Shown here in pieces: positions 1-5,831 of a stretch of 8,604 nucleotides of DNA. The stretch covers positions 1 to 8,604 of the forward strand of contig CAKUCT010000072.1 in assembly GCA_934643765.1 (NCBI GenBank). Reading direction: 5' to 3'. The notes under the pieces were generated by a model. It was not told the origin of the DNA, did no database searches, and saw only the letters and a list, made by a program, of their open reading frames with translations. Position numbers and translations under genes: made by a program. The DNA is from an uncultured Oscillospiraceae bacterium. Lineage in GTDB: Bacteria > Bacillota > Clostridia > Oscillospirales > Oscillospiraceae. Position 1 is the stretch's first letter. Each line of letters begins with the position of its first letter.

Positions 1-31
1 AAAAGGGCGGCTGTCTGAAAAACAGTCGCCC
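1..31 (-). terminator. Possible intrinsic terminator at window edge
   Basis: GGGCGGCTGT (5-14) and ACAGTCGCCC (22-31) form a 10-bp stem with one G-T wobble and a 7-base loop. Read on the minus strand the stem is followed by at least four T (positions 4-1), and the window ends there. No coding region feeds into it within the window, so it may belong to a transcript that continues beyond the edge. On the plus strand there is no T-run after it. Confidence 0.4.
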
Positions 32-130
32 GAAAAGGGGATATATACAAGTTATTTGCTACTCGTCCGCCTTGAAAACCGTTGATATTACTGGCTTTTT
101 CAAAAAGTTCTGTATCACCACTCGCACCAT

Positions 131-167
131 AAAAAGCCTTGAAACCATCACGGTTTCAAGGCTTTTT
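131..167. terminator. Strong bidirectional intrinsic terminator
   Basis: AAAAAGCCTTGAAACC (131-146) and GGTTTCAAGGCTTTTT (152-167) are perfectly complementary over 16 bp around the loop ATCAC. The stem starts with five A and ends with five T, so an RNA made from either strand would end in a GC-containing hairpin plus U-run. This is the classic form of a two-way Rho-independent terminator. Which genes it serves is not visible; nothing coding lies on either side for several hundred bases inside the window. Confidence 0.8.
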
Positions 168-230
168 CTTTGCCTATCGCACCCACTTTTGCCACTTCGG
201 TATCCGTATGCGGAATCGGAACTGAAAAGC

Positions 231-279
231 GCAGGAGCCTTGCATGCGTTACAGAGCAGGAGCCTTATACGCGTTACAG
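231..279. repeat. Two-copy imperfect tandem repeat, 25-bp period
   Basis: The 24-base unit beginning GCAGGAGCCTT and ending GCGTTACAG occurs at 231-254 and again at 256-279, separated by one A. The copies differ at three positions in the middle. No function can be assigned. Confidence 0.7.
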
Positions 280-538
280 CGCCAGATATCAGATAAATTA
301 TGAGTTTTGGGTTCCCGTTACAACGAAACGTTCTGATATTCTGCTCTATCATTTTACTTGAGCGGCTGCCTTTTTCGTGATTAGCGGCCCGTTCTTTAAA
401 AAGAGACTGCGCGCTGGGCGTTCATCAACATTTTAAAATGACGGCGGGTGCAAAGTTCAACTTTCATTCAACTAACCGTGAAATTCAGTCCAGCATGAGG
501 AAGCGGGAAGTTCAACGCCTCGGCTGCGCGGGTGAATC

Positions 539-579
539 AAAAAGTTCCAGTCAGCACGCAGAGGCACGCTGACTGGAAC
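539..579 (-). terminator. Terminator of the zinc-ribbon gene
   Basis: GTTCCAGTCAGC (544-555) and GCTGACTGGAAC (568-579) form a perfect 12-bp stem with a 12-base loop. On the minus strand the stem is followed at once by TTTTT (543-539). It lies about 50 bases downstream of the stop codon of the minus-strand gene that ends at 630, so it is well placed to end that transcript. Confidence 0.85.
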
Positions 580-629
580 ATGGTCTTTATAGAAATCGTC
601 TTGCTGCTGCGCGGCGCGCTGGACACCAG

Positions 630-2279
630 CTATTTTGCAAGGTACCAGGCTTCGCCGTCGTAGATCATGGAGGCATAGAAGCTCTGCGTCTGCGGGTTCG
701 GTACGGCGGGCGTGTCCTCAGTGATTTCAGTAGGCTCGGCAGGCACGTCAACGACCTGCGCATCGCCGGCCGCCGAATCGTCCGGCAGGGACTCTTCAGG
801 CGTTTCCTCGGGAGGCGTCTCCTCCTGCGAATCGAGCAGGGCCGTATTTGTGCACGTGTAGAAGCCGCTCAGGCGAAGAAGCGTCCCGTTTTCGGCCGGT
901 TCCATGGCGAAGACGTCTTCAACCGTCACGCCGGAAATTTCGACATCGCTGCGCGACCAGCCGTTTTCCAACAGCAGCCGGTCAAGGCCCGCGATGAGAT
1001 CATCATCTTCCGAGCCAAACGGCGCCGACTGCAGATATTCGGTCAGAACATCGCAGACAGCTGCGCTGCTGTCCTCGCTCAGCGCGAGAATCGGGCAGAT
1101 GGAGTCGTAATCATAGGTCACGCGATAGGAATAGGAGCTGAAAATGTCGCTGCCTGATAGCGAGAAGCGGAGCACGCTTCCCATGGACACGCCGCTGAAG
1201 GTGCGCAGGGATTTTGCCGGAATCACGCCGTAATCCGCGCCGCCCAGCGTGACGGCCATATCGGCGGGGTAGTCGTTGTAGACATCCACGCTGCCAAGAT
1301 CGAAGCGGACTTCAAACGACCGGCTCCCGGCGGCCACGCTGCTGATGAGCGCTTCGCCGGCCTGCGTGGTGCAGCTGGCGGTTACAGTGGCATCCGGCTG
1401 CAATGGCGCGAGCTGGAGTGTGCTGCCGACGGGAAGGGTGCGGTAATACGCACCGTCTATGCTGATATCCGCATCCATATCGGAGCTGTTCCAGATATAA
1501 AGGCCTTCATAGTCCAGATTCAGCTCGGTCTGCATTGGCTGCAGGAGACTGACGGTGGACGAAGCCTGGAAGCTCTGGCCGTAGTCGGTTGTATAGCTGA
1601 GCGTCAGATCATAGAGTCCGGGCAGCAGGGAATCAAACACGGCCGCCGAGCGGACGAGATTCTGATAATCGTCCGGATAGAGCGTGCCGTCCAGCGCGGG
1701 CTCCGCGGAGACGAGCGCTTCCGTTACGCTCTGCGCCGGGCCGGCCGAGACGACGGCATCCGCCATGTTGCTGACGACCTCCAACCGGCAGGGCTCAATG
1801 ACTACGCGGTAGCCGGAGAAGGGCAGCGCGCTCCGCTTTTCCAGATGCAGGCTGCCGCCGGAGGCGGTCGTGAGATTCGCGGCCTGCTGGCGGAAGGCGG
1901 CGCTTTCGCGATAGAGCGAGAGCATGGGCTCGAGCTGCTCGGGCGAAGGCGTATCGCCGCCGGAGAGCTCCGCGACAGAGCAGATTTCGTCGTAATCCCC
2001 GGCAGCCAGCGCGGCCTGGAAGGCATGCGCCGTTTTCTGCGGGGTATGCTCGCGGCCAATGGCCTGCAGGGCAAACACGCCCGCGCCGAGCAGAACAACG
2101 GCTCCCGCGGCTGTTATCAGCCGTTTTTTGCGCCGCGCGCGCACAGCGGCTTCCTCCGCGGCCTGGGATTTATGGGGCGTAAAGATCTGTACGTCATCTT
2201 CAACCGGCGCGCCGCAGGCCGGGCAGCTGGATTCGTGTCCGGAGAGTTTCGCGCCGCACTTGGAGCAAAAACGTGGCAT
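630..2279 (-). CDS. Zinc-ribbon, single-pass membrane protein (TcaA/YvbJ-like)
   Basis: 549 residues. An N-terminal zinc ribbon has C5-x2-C8 and C19-x2-C22 (CSKCG, CPACG). A basic patch near 48-53 precedes one hydrophobic span at about 54-72, predicting a cytoplasmic ribbon and a large outer part. The outer part holds beta-rich repeats (about 160-250, 255-325, 328-390), then a domain that looks NTF2-like (about 395-480). An acidic, Pro/Thr-rich linker at about 485-530 separates the last strand (SFYASMIYDGEAWYLAK) from the rest of that domain. This order resembles the TcaA/YvbJ family, linked in staphylococci to cell-wall antibiotic response; the match is by architecture, so function is inferred. 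The start is supported by AAGGAAG at 2291-2297. It is a single-gene unit with its own promoter (2335-2363) and terminator (539-579). Confidence 0.85.
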   Translation of the reverse strand: MPRFCSKCGAKLSGHESSCPACGAPVEDDVQIFTPHKSQAAEEAAVRARRKKRLITAAGAVVLLGAGVFALQAIGREHTPQKTAHAFQAALAAGDYDEICSVAELSGGDTPSPEQLEPMLSLYRESAAFRQQAANLTTASGGSLHLEKRSALPFSGYRVVIEPCRLEVVSNMADAVVSAGPAQSVTEALVSAEPALDGTLYPDDYQNLVRSAAVFDSLLPGLYDLTLSYTTDYGQSFQASSTVSLLQPMQTELNLDYEGLYIWNSSDMDADISIDGAYYRTLPVGSTLQLAPLQPDATVTASCTTQAGEALISSVAAGSRSFEVRFDLGSVDVYNDYPADMAVTLGGADYGVIPAKSLRTFSGVSMGSVLRFSLSGSDIFSSYSYRVTYDYDSICPILALSEDSSAAVCDVLTEYLQSAPFGSEDDDLIAGLDRLLLENGWSRSDVEISGVTVEDVFAMEPAENGTLLRLSGFYTCTNTALLDSQEETPPEETPEESLPDDSAAGDAQVVDVPAEPTEITEDTPAVPNPQTQSFYASMIYDGEAWYLAK

Positions 2280-2334
2280 AAAAAAGAATCTTCCTTCTTG
2301 TCTGTTTTGTTTGGTTTATGCCAAATCGAACTAC

Positions 2335-2363
2335 AGTATACTCAGAAGGTGGGGAAATGTCAA
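2335..2363 (-). promoter_or_regulatory. Sigma-A promoter of the zinc-ribbon gene
   Basis: On the minus strand TTGACA (2363-2358) is followed after exactly 17 bases by TATACT (2340-2335). This is a perfect -35 and a five-of-six -10 box. It lies about 55 bases upstream of the ATG at 2279, leaving a short leader with the AAGGAAG ribosome site. The strength suggests a well-expressed gene, and no operator-like palindrome overlaps it. Confidence 0.85.
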
Positions 2364-2511
2364 TCCCTGCGGGGGTTTTGGCGCAAAAGTGCCAAGGGTT
2401 TTCTTTTTCTTGCCGTGGCGGCAAGCGCCAGATAAATTCCGGCAAAACTTGCCGGTTGGTTCAACGCATTTTCTTTCTTTTGAGCAAAAGAAAGAAAACG
2501 CTTCGCAAAAG
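2364..2511. other. Intergenic segment with successive short hairpins
   Basis: No gene is seen. The segment contains several small inverted repeats: CTTGCCG/CGGCAAG, CCGGCAA/TTGCCGG, and a striking homopurine/homopyrimidine hairpin in which TTTTCTTTCTTTT (2469-2481) pairs with AAAAGAAAGAAAA (2486-2498) around GAGC. It abuts repeat copy A but is not matched in copy B. It may be a copy-specific extension of that repeat. Confidence 0.5.
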
Positions 2512-2860
2512 AAAGAAACCGCAAAGGGAACCCCCAGGGGTTCCCTTTTGAATCCCTCCTCTACAGAGGGGCTGCGGCCCCTCAGACTCCCGGGGGTTCT
2601 ATATTTCTCATACCTACAAAATAAGAGTGCTTACATGTTTTTGTAAGCACTCTCGTTCTTGCCTGCCAGATTTTCCTGGTTTGGATCGACTTCCGATAAT
2701 TCAAATGCCGAGCGGCAAACCTTTCGACTCTACCGCCGCAAAGCATTTTTGCTCTGCAAAAATCTTTGCGGGGGATAGATGGTGCAGCCCTGGGTTCTTT
2801 TACGGGAGCCTCGAACCCATTTTTTCTTTTGAAGAAAAAACGGGTTTGAGAAAGAAAAGA
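2512..2860 (+). repeat. Hairpin-rich intergenic repeat, copy A
   Basis: The reverse complement of this segment matches 5321-5745 over almost its whole length. The best block, 2731-2791 against 5462-5522, has one mismatch in 61 bases. It is a chain of hairpins: 2523-2548 (GGGAACCCC arms), about 2566-2583 (GAGGGGC/GCCCCTC), 2624-2653 (GAGTGCTTAC/GTAAGCACTC), 2736-2771 (16-bp stem with one bulged C) and one at about 2813-2845 (arms AACCCA and CGGGTT around T/A-rich stems). Loops vary between the copies while stems persist. No transposase or open frame of note lies in it. It may be a MITE-like or REP-like element, or a structured RNA; it does not match a family I can name. Confidence 0.8.
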
Positions 2861-2997
2861 AAGACACGCGTTCGCGGGCCTTTCTTCCTGTGTCATCCGA
2901 ACGCTTTGGGCCAACTGTCAAATTTGGAGCACAAGCCCGCAATCCAGCGAAGCGATTGCAGGCTTGAAGCGAAGAAACACCCCGTCCGGCTAAGAGA

Positions 2998-3015
2998 CCC
3001 CGCCGCCAGGCGGGG
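2998..3015 (-). terminator. Possible weak terminator after tRNA-Leu
   Basis: CCCCGCC (2998-3004) and GGCGGGG (3009-3015) form a 7-bp GC stem with loop GCCA, about 30 bases past the tRNA 3' end in the direction of transcription. The following minus-strand bases are TCTCTTAG, only a partial T-run, so termination is possible but not certain. A second stem lies further on at 2932-2966 (CAAGCC/GGCTTG and GCAATC/GATTGC, one mismatch) without a T-run. Confidence 0.4.
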
Positions 3016-3043
3016 ACTCGTGCCAAAAGGGGCGTTTCTGAGC

Positions 3044-3130
3044 TGGTGCCGGTGACCGGGCTTGAACCGGTACGAGTGTTACCTCACGGGATTTTAAGTC
3101 CCGGGCGTCTGCCAATTCCGCCACACCGGC
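3044..3130 (-). tRNA. tRNA-Leu (anticodon UAA)
   Basis: Read on the minus strand from 3130, the acceptor arm GCCGGTG (3130-3124) pairs with CACCGGC (3054-3048), followed by discriminator A (3047) and an encoded CCA (3046-3044). The D region contains GGCGGAATTGGCAGACGC. The anticodon arm is CGGGA-CTTAAAA-TCCCG, giving anticodon UAA for the UUA codon. A long variable arm (class II) and the T arm CCGGTTCAAGCCCGG follow. All parts expected of bacterial leucine tRNA are present, in 87 bases including CCA. Confidence 0.97.
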
Positions 3131-3139
3131 GACGGCTTT

Positions 3140-3171
3140 ATTATAGTAGCACGAACGGCGAAGGGCGTCAA
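3140..3171 (-). promoter_or_regulatory. Promoter of tRNA-Leu
   Basis: On the minus strand TTGACG (3171-3166) is the -35 box. A perfect TATAAT (3145-3140) lies downstream at a 20-base spacing, and an overlapping TACTAT (3148-3143) gives the usual 17-base spacing. Either places the start a few bases before the mature tRNA 5' end at 3130, so the 5' leader is very short. Confidence 0.7.
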
Positions 3172-3283
3172 GAAAAATTAAGACGGCGGCGGACGACGAA
3201 GTCCCAATTATTACAAATACGTTACGTTTACATAAAAAATGGGGTCTTTAAGGTAAAATTAAGGATTTGTAACCGCTTTGTAA

Positions 3284-3312
3284 TTGCTCTTTCTGGAAAA
3301 GGATGCTAAACT
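3284..3312 (+). promoter_or_regulatory. Probable promoter of the SLH protein gene
   Basis: TTGCTC (3284-3289) and TAAACT (3307-3312) are separated by 17 bases, with TGC directly before the -10 box as in an extended -10 element. The predicted start near 3319 gives a leader of about 57 bases that ends in the ribosome site AGGAGG (3359-3364). The match is moderate. It diverges from the tRNA-Leu promoter about 110 bases away. Confidence 0.55.
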
Positions 3313-3375
3313 AGCCCTAGAAAACGGGGCGGAGGCCCTAATTCACCATGAATTTAGTAGGAGGAAGACTGAATC

Positions 3376-5256
3376 ATGAAATCAAGTAAAAGATTCTTAA
3401 GCATCTTGCTGATGCTTGCCATGCTCGTGAGTATGTTCACGGTTATGGCATTTGCTGTCAGCATCGCGGAGTGCACATGCCCGCATGATCCTGAACATCC
3501 GGCCGCATGCGATGAACTGGTTGAGGCGGTAACTGCCACTTGCGTTGATAAGGGTACACCTGCATATTATCACTGCAAAACTTGTGGCGGATACTTCTGG
3601 GGCCAGTTTACTGGCGCGAATGCAAGGACTTATAACCCGAAGACCATGACGTCGAACACCTATACGACGGACCCAAACAATCATAAAACGCTTGATACCG
3701 TTGAGGAAGAACCTGCAACCTGCGCGGCTGATGGTGTGAAGGCGCATAAAAAGTGCAAAGATTGCGGTGCAAAGTTCCAGATGGATGGTGCGACGCCCGC
3801 AACAGAAGAATGGCTGAAGATTGACAAGCTGACAACGCATACGACCCCGCTTGTGTACCATAAGGCTAACGCAGCAAGATGCGATGCGGAAGGCAACCTC
3901 GAATATTGGGAGTGCTCCACTTGCCACAAGCTGTTCTCCGATGCAGAAGGCACAACTGAGACCGATCTGAATGCTGTGACGATCGCTAAGACCGAGCACA
4001 CCTGGGAAAAGATTGGCCTGAGCGCCGATGGCAAGAAGGACCTCTACGAGTGCAAGGTTTGCCACAAGAAAGAAGAGCGTGACCCACAGGTCGCTACTTA
4101 CAAGTTGACGGTTGACAACAACTACGGTTACGTCAAGATCAACGACGAAACCAAGTACGAGCTGACCGGCATCAAGAAGGGCGACAAGGTTAAGGTCAAA
4201 GCCTTTGACCCGTCCAAGTATACCTTCAGCTACTGGAAGGTCGTTTCCGGCGATCTGACGCTGAGCTATGAGAAGTACAGCCGCGAGATGACGTTCACAA
4301 TGCCTGCTGGCGATGTGAAGCTTGAGGCGATCTACACCAGGGACAGCTCCAGCACCCACAGCCACAGCTACAAGTATGTCAAGTACAACGATACCTATCA
4401 CTGGAAAGAGTGCAGGGATTGCAGCTACGAGGTGAAGGAAGAGCACACCTGGATCAAGAACACCGGCTCCGACAAGTCCAGATATCCCTACATCTGCAAG
4501 TACTGCGACCAGAAGAGCACCGATGACCGGACCCACAACTTCAAGTATACCGAGATCGACTCCACCTATCACTGGGCCGACTGCAAGGACTGCAGCTACT
4601 CCGTGAAGGAAAAGCACACCTGGATCCGCAACACCAGCAAGAGCACGAAGGACGAGTACGCATACGTCTGCGAATACTGCGGCCGCCTGTCCAACCGTCT
4701 GAATGATCTGCCGTTCCACGATGTGAGCGACAGCTACTGGTACTATGACGATGTGCTGTACGCATACCTCAACGGCCTGATGGACGGCGTTTCCATCACG
4801 AGCTTCGGCGCGGATCAGAACACCACCCGCGGCCAGATTGTCACCATCCTGTGGAGACTGACCGGTGAACCCAGAGCCACCAGAGACAACCGCTTCACGG
4901 ACGTCTCTTCCAAGTCTTATTACAACAACGCCATCTCCTGGGCCGCAGAAGCCGGCATCGTCGATGGCTTTGATGCAAAGACCTTCAAGCCCGAAGCAAA
5001 CGTCACCCGCGAGCAGCTGGCAGCAATCCTGTACCGCTATGCTGAGTACATGAACCTGTCGACCAAGGGCGCTTCCAACCTGACCAAGTTCGACGATTAC
5101 TATCAGATCGGCACCTGGGCAAGAGAAGCAATGGCTTGGGCAAACTACCATGGCCTGATTGAGGGTGTCGGCTACAGCCGCATCGACCCGAAGGGCCTTG
5201 CGACCCGCGCACAGGTTGCAGCCATCCTGCACCGCTTCGCTGTCGAGTTCGCATAA
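3376..5256 (+). CDS. Secreted SLH-domain surface protein with CxxC repeats
   Basis: 626 residues. A signal peptide covers about 1-27 (basic MKSSKR, hydrophobic core, VMAFA before the likely cut). Residues 31-235 hold Cys-rich repeats with CxxC pairs at 67/70, 127/130, 180/183 and 226/229. Residues 241-320 match the bacterial repeat (Flg_new-like) fold, with YKLTVDNNYGYV and FTMPAGDVKLEAIYT. Two near-identical 57-residue repeats follow (330-386, 387-440), each with THW/HTW motifs and two CxxC pairs (346/349, 374/377; 403/406, 432/435). Three SLH domains end the protein (about 445-498, 505-558, 568-624), with FxDV, TREQ and AAILYR-type motifs; these usually bind pyruvylated secondary cell-wall polymer. 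It is therefore probably anchored on the cell wall; its ligand is unknown. Start is fixed by AGGAGG at 3359-3364. It is monocistronic, with a terminator at 5269-5299. Confidence 0.93.
   Translation: MKSSKRFLSILLMLAMLVSMFTVMAFAVSIAECTCPHDPEHPAACDELVEAVTATCVDKGTPAYYHCKTCGGYFWGQFTGANARTYNPKTMTSNTYTTDPNNHKTLDTVEEEPATCAADGVKAHKKCKDCGAKFQMDGATPATEEWLKIDKLTTHTTPLVYHKANAARCDAEGNLEYWECSTCHKLFSDAEGTTETDLNAVTIAKTEHTWEKIGLSADGKKDLYECKVCHKKEERDPQVATYKLTVDNNYGYVKINDETKYELTGIKKGDKVKVKAFDPSKYTFSYWKVVSGDLTLSYEKYSREMTFTMPAGDVKLEAIYTRDSSSTHSHSYKYVKYNDTYHWKECRDCSYEVKEEHTWIKNTGSDKSRYPYICKYCDQKSTDDRTHNFKYTEIDSTYHWADCKDCSYSVKEKHTWIRNTSKSTKDEYAYVCEYCGRLSNRLNDLPFHDVSDSYWYYDDVLYAYLNGLMDGVSITSFGADQNTTRGQIVTILWRLTGEPRATRDNRFTDVSSKSYYNNAISWAAEAGIVDGFDAKTFKPEANVTREQLAAILYRYAEYMNLSTKGASNLTKFDDYYQIGTWAREAMAWANYHGLIEGVGYSRIDPKGLATRAQVAAILHRFAVEFA
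4363..4695 (+). repeat. Intragenic 171-bp (57-codon) repeat in the SLH gene
   Basis: Residues 330-386 and 387-440 of the SLH protein align end to end: HSYKYVKYNDTYHW against HNFKYTEIDSTYHW, then CxDCSYxVKExHTWIxNT in both, then YxYxCxYC. The period is 57 codons (copies start at 4363 and 4534). It looks like an internal duplication that has diverged. Confidence 0.75.
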
Positions 5257-5268
5257 GAGAATCAGATG

Positions 5269-5299
5269 AAAAGGACCTCCCAACGGGAGGTCCTTTTTT
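5269..5299 (+). terminator. Terminator of the SLH gene
   Basis: AAAAGGACCTCCC (5269-5281) pairs perfectly with GGGAGGTCCTTTT (5285-5297) around loop AAC, and the T-run continues to 5299. It begins 13 bases after the stop codon. With the A-run on the left it could also act on transcripts coming from the right. Confidence 0.92.
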
Positions 5300-5316
5300 C
5301 TGGTATTGCATACCAG
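5300..5316 (+). repeat. 17-base palindrome, left copy
   Basis: CTGGTATTGCATACCAG has 7-bp arms around TGC. An exact inverted copy lies at 5808-5824, so the two act as matching ends around repeat copy B. This copy begins directly after the T-run of the SLH terminator. Confidence 0.85.
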
Positions 5317-5320
5317 CTTG

Positions 5321-5745
5321 CTCTTTTTTCTCAAACCCGTTTTTTCTTGAAAAGAAAAAATGGGTTCGAGGCTCCCGTAAAAGAACCCAAAGGAAACCTT
5401 TCAAAAAGGTTTCCTCTGGACTCCTTCGAAAACAAAGGGGCCGCGGCCCCTTTGAGACCCCAGGGCTGCACCGTCTATCCCCCGCAAAGATTTTTGCAGA
5501 GCAAAAATGCTTTGCGGCGGTAAAGACGAAAGGTTTGCTGCTCGGCATTCAGATTGTCGCAAATCGATTCAAAACAGAAAAGGCTATCAGGCAAGAAAGA
5601 GAGTGCTTACGATACTTGTAAGCACTCCCTTTTATATTTGCACTACAAACATAGAATCCCCGGGGAGTCTGAGGGGTCGCGGTTCCTCTGTTCGTGGAGG
5701 GGTTGCAAGGGGAACCACGCGATGGTTCCCCTTGCGCAATTTCTT
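5321..5745 (-). repeat. Hairpin-rich intergenic repeat, copy B (inverted to A)
   Basis: This is the second copy of the repeat at 2512-2860, in opposite orientation. Matching parts in order are: the T/A-rich hairpin with AACCCG and TGGGTT arms (about 5333-5365); the 5462-5522 block, one mismatch in 61 bases; hairpin 5482-5517; hairpin 5601-5627 (GAGTGCTTAC/GTAAGCACTC); and the GTCTGAGGGG segment with the 13-bp hairpin 5705-5735. It differs from A by an extra 72-bp module at 5389-5460. A further hairpin at 5764-5788 (CGCTTCTT/AAGAAGCG) lies just outside the match. It fills the gap between the convergent SLH gene and ridA, and I see no gene in it. Confidence 0.8.
5389..5460 (+). repeat. 72-bp module present in copy B, absent in copy A
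   Basis: Copy A runs straight from AGAACCC into AGGGCTGC. Copy B has 72 extra bases at this point, bounded by ACCC at 5385-5388 and again at 5457-5460. The module contains the hairpin 5391-5415 (AGGAAACCTTT/AAAGGTTTCCT) and a perfect 22-bp palindrome at 5433-5454 centred on GGCCGCGGCC. The same plan, a GGAACC-type hairpin, then a GACTCC/ATCCC-type linker, then a GGGGC-GCCCC hairpin, is seen at 2522-2600 and on the minus strand at about 5735-5655. It may be an independently mobile REP-like unit. Confidence 0.65.
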
Positions 5746-5807
5746 CCCGGCGGCTCGACACGGCGCTTCTTTGCGCAGCTAAGAAGCGTGGGGTCGAAAA
5801 AAGCACC

Positions 5808-5824
5808 CTGGTATGCAATACCAG
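5808..5824 (-). repeat. 17-base palindrome, right copy; possible ridA terminator
   Basis: CTGGTATGCAATACCAG is the exact reverse complement of the palindrome at 5300-5316. It begins 7 bases past the ridA stop codon in the direction of ridA transcription. Read on the minus strand the hairpin is followed a few bases later by TTTTTT (5802-5797), so it may also end the ridA operon transcript, though the 7-bp stem is AT-containing and the gap before the T-run is not ideal. Confidence 0.7.
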
Positions 5825-5831
5825 AAAAAAA

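Larger units (their letters stand above)
1..538. other. Non-coding intergenic stretch
   Basis: I see no credible gene here. Short open frames exist on both strands at 59-361 but they lack ribosome sites and run through the strong terminator hairpin at 131-167. The region holds that terminator, the edge hairpin at 5-31 and a short tandem repeat at 231-279. From about 360 to 538 I recognise nothing. It could be the worn-out end of a mobile element or simply a long spacer after a gene outside the window. Confidence 0.5.

Noticed and set aside
231..279. CRISPR-like array
   Set aside because: Only two imperfect copies with a single-base gap exist. There are no spacers and no cas genes.
59..361. 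Short open frames on both strands near the left edge (63-97 residues)
   Set aside because: They overlap one another, have no ribosome sites, and run through the 16-bp terminator at 131-167. Their composition is not protein-like.
2059..2914. Several 77-196 codon open frames over and after the zinc-ribbon gene start
   Set aside because: They run through promoter, repeat and hairpin sequences. Frames within the repeats are conserved only as DNA palindromes, with no ribosome site or recognisable domain.
3044..3130. tRNA-Leu as an attachment site for an integrated element
   Set aside because: I found no second copy of the tRNA 3' end in the window and no integrase gene, so there is no support for integration here.
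3319..3375. Riboswitch in the SLH gene leader
   Set aside because: The leader is only about 57 bases, with small alternative GGGC/GCCC pairings. It shows no known aptamer core.
3397..5334. 645-codon open frame on the minus strand opposite the SLH gene
   Set aside because: It is an antisense shadow. The translation is a monotonous run of Val, Ala, Leu, Gly and Asp without domains, it has no ribosome site, and the plus-strand frame carries a signal peptide and three SLH domains.
2512..5745. Insertion sequence or composite transposon formed by the inverted repeats
   Set aside because: No transposase open frame or remnant lies in either arm or between them. The arms are non-coding.
5266..5782. 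Short open frames within repeat copy B
   Set aside because: The matching frames in copy A are broken by indels, which argues against coding. The sequence is explained by hairpins.
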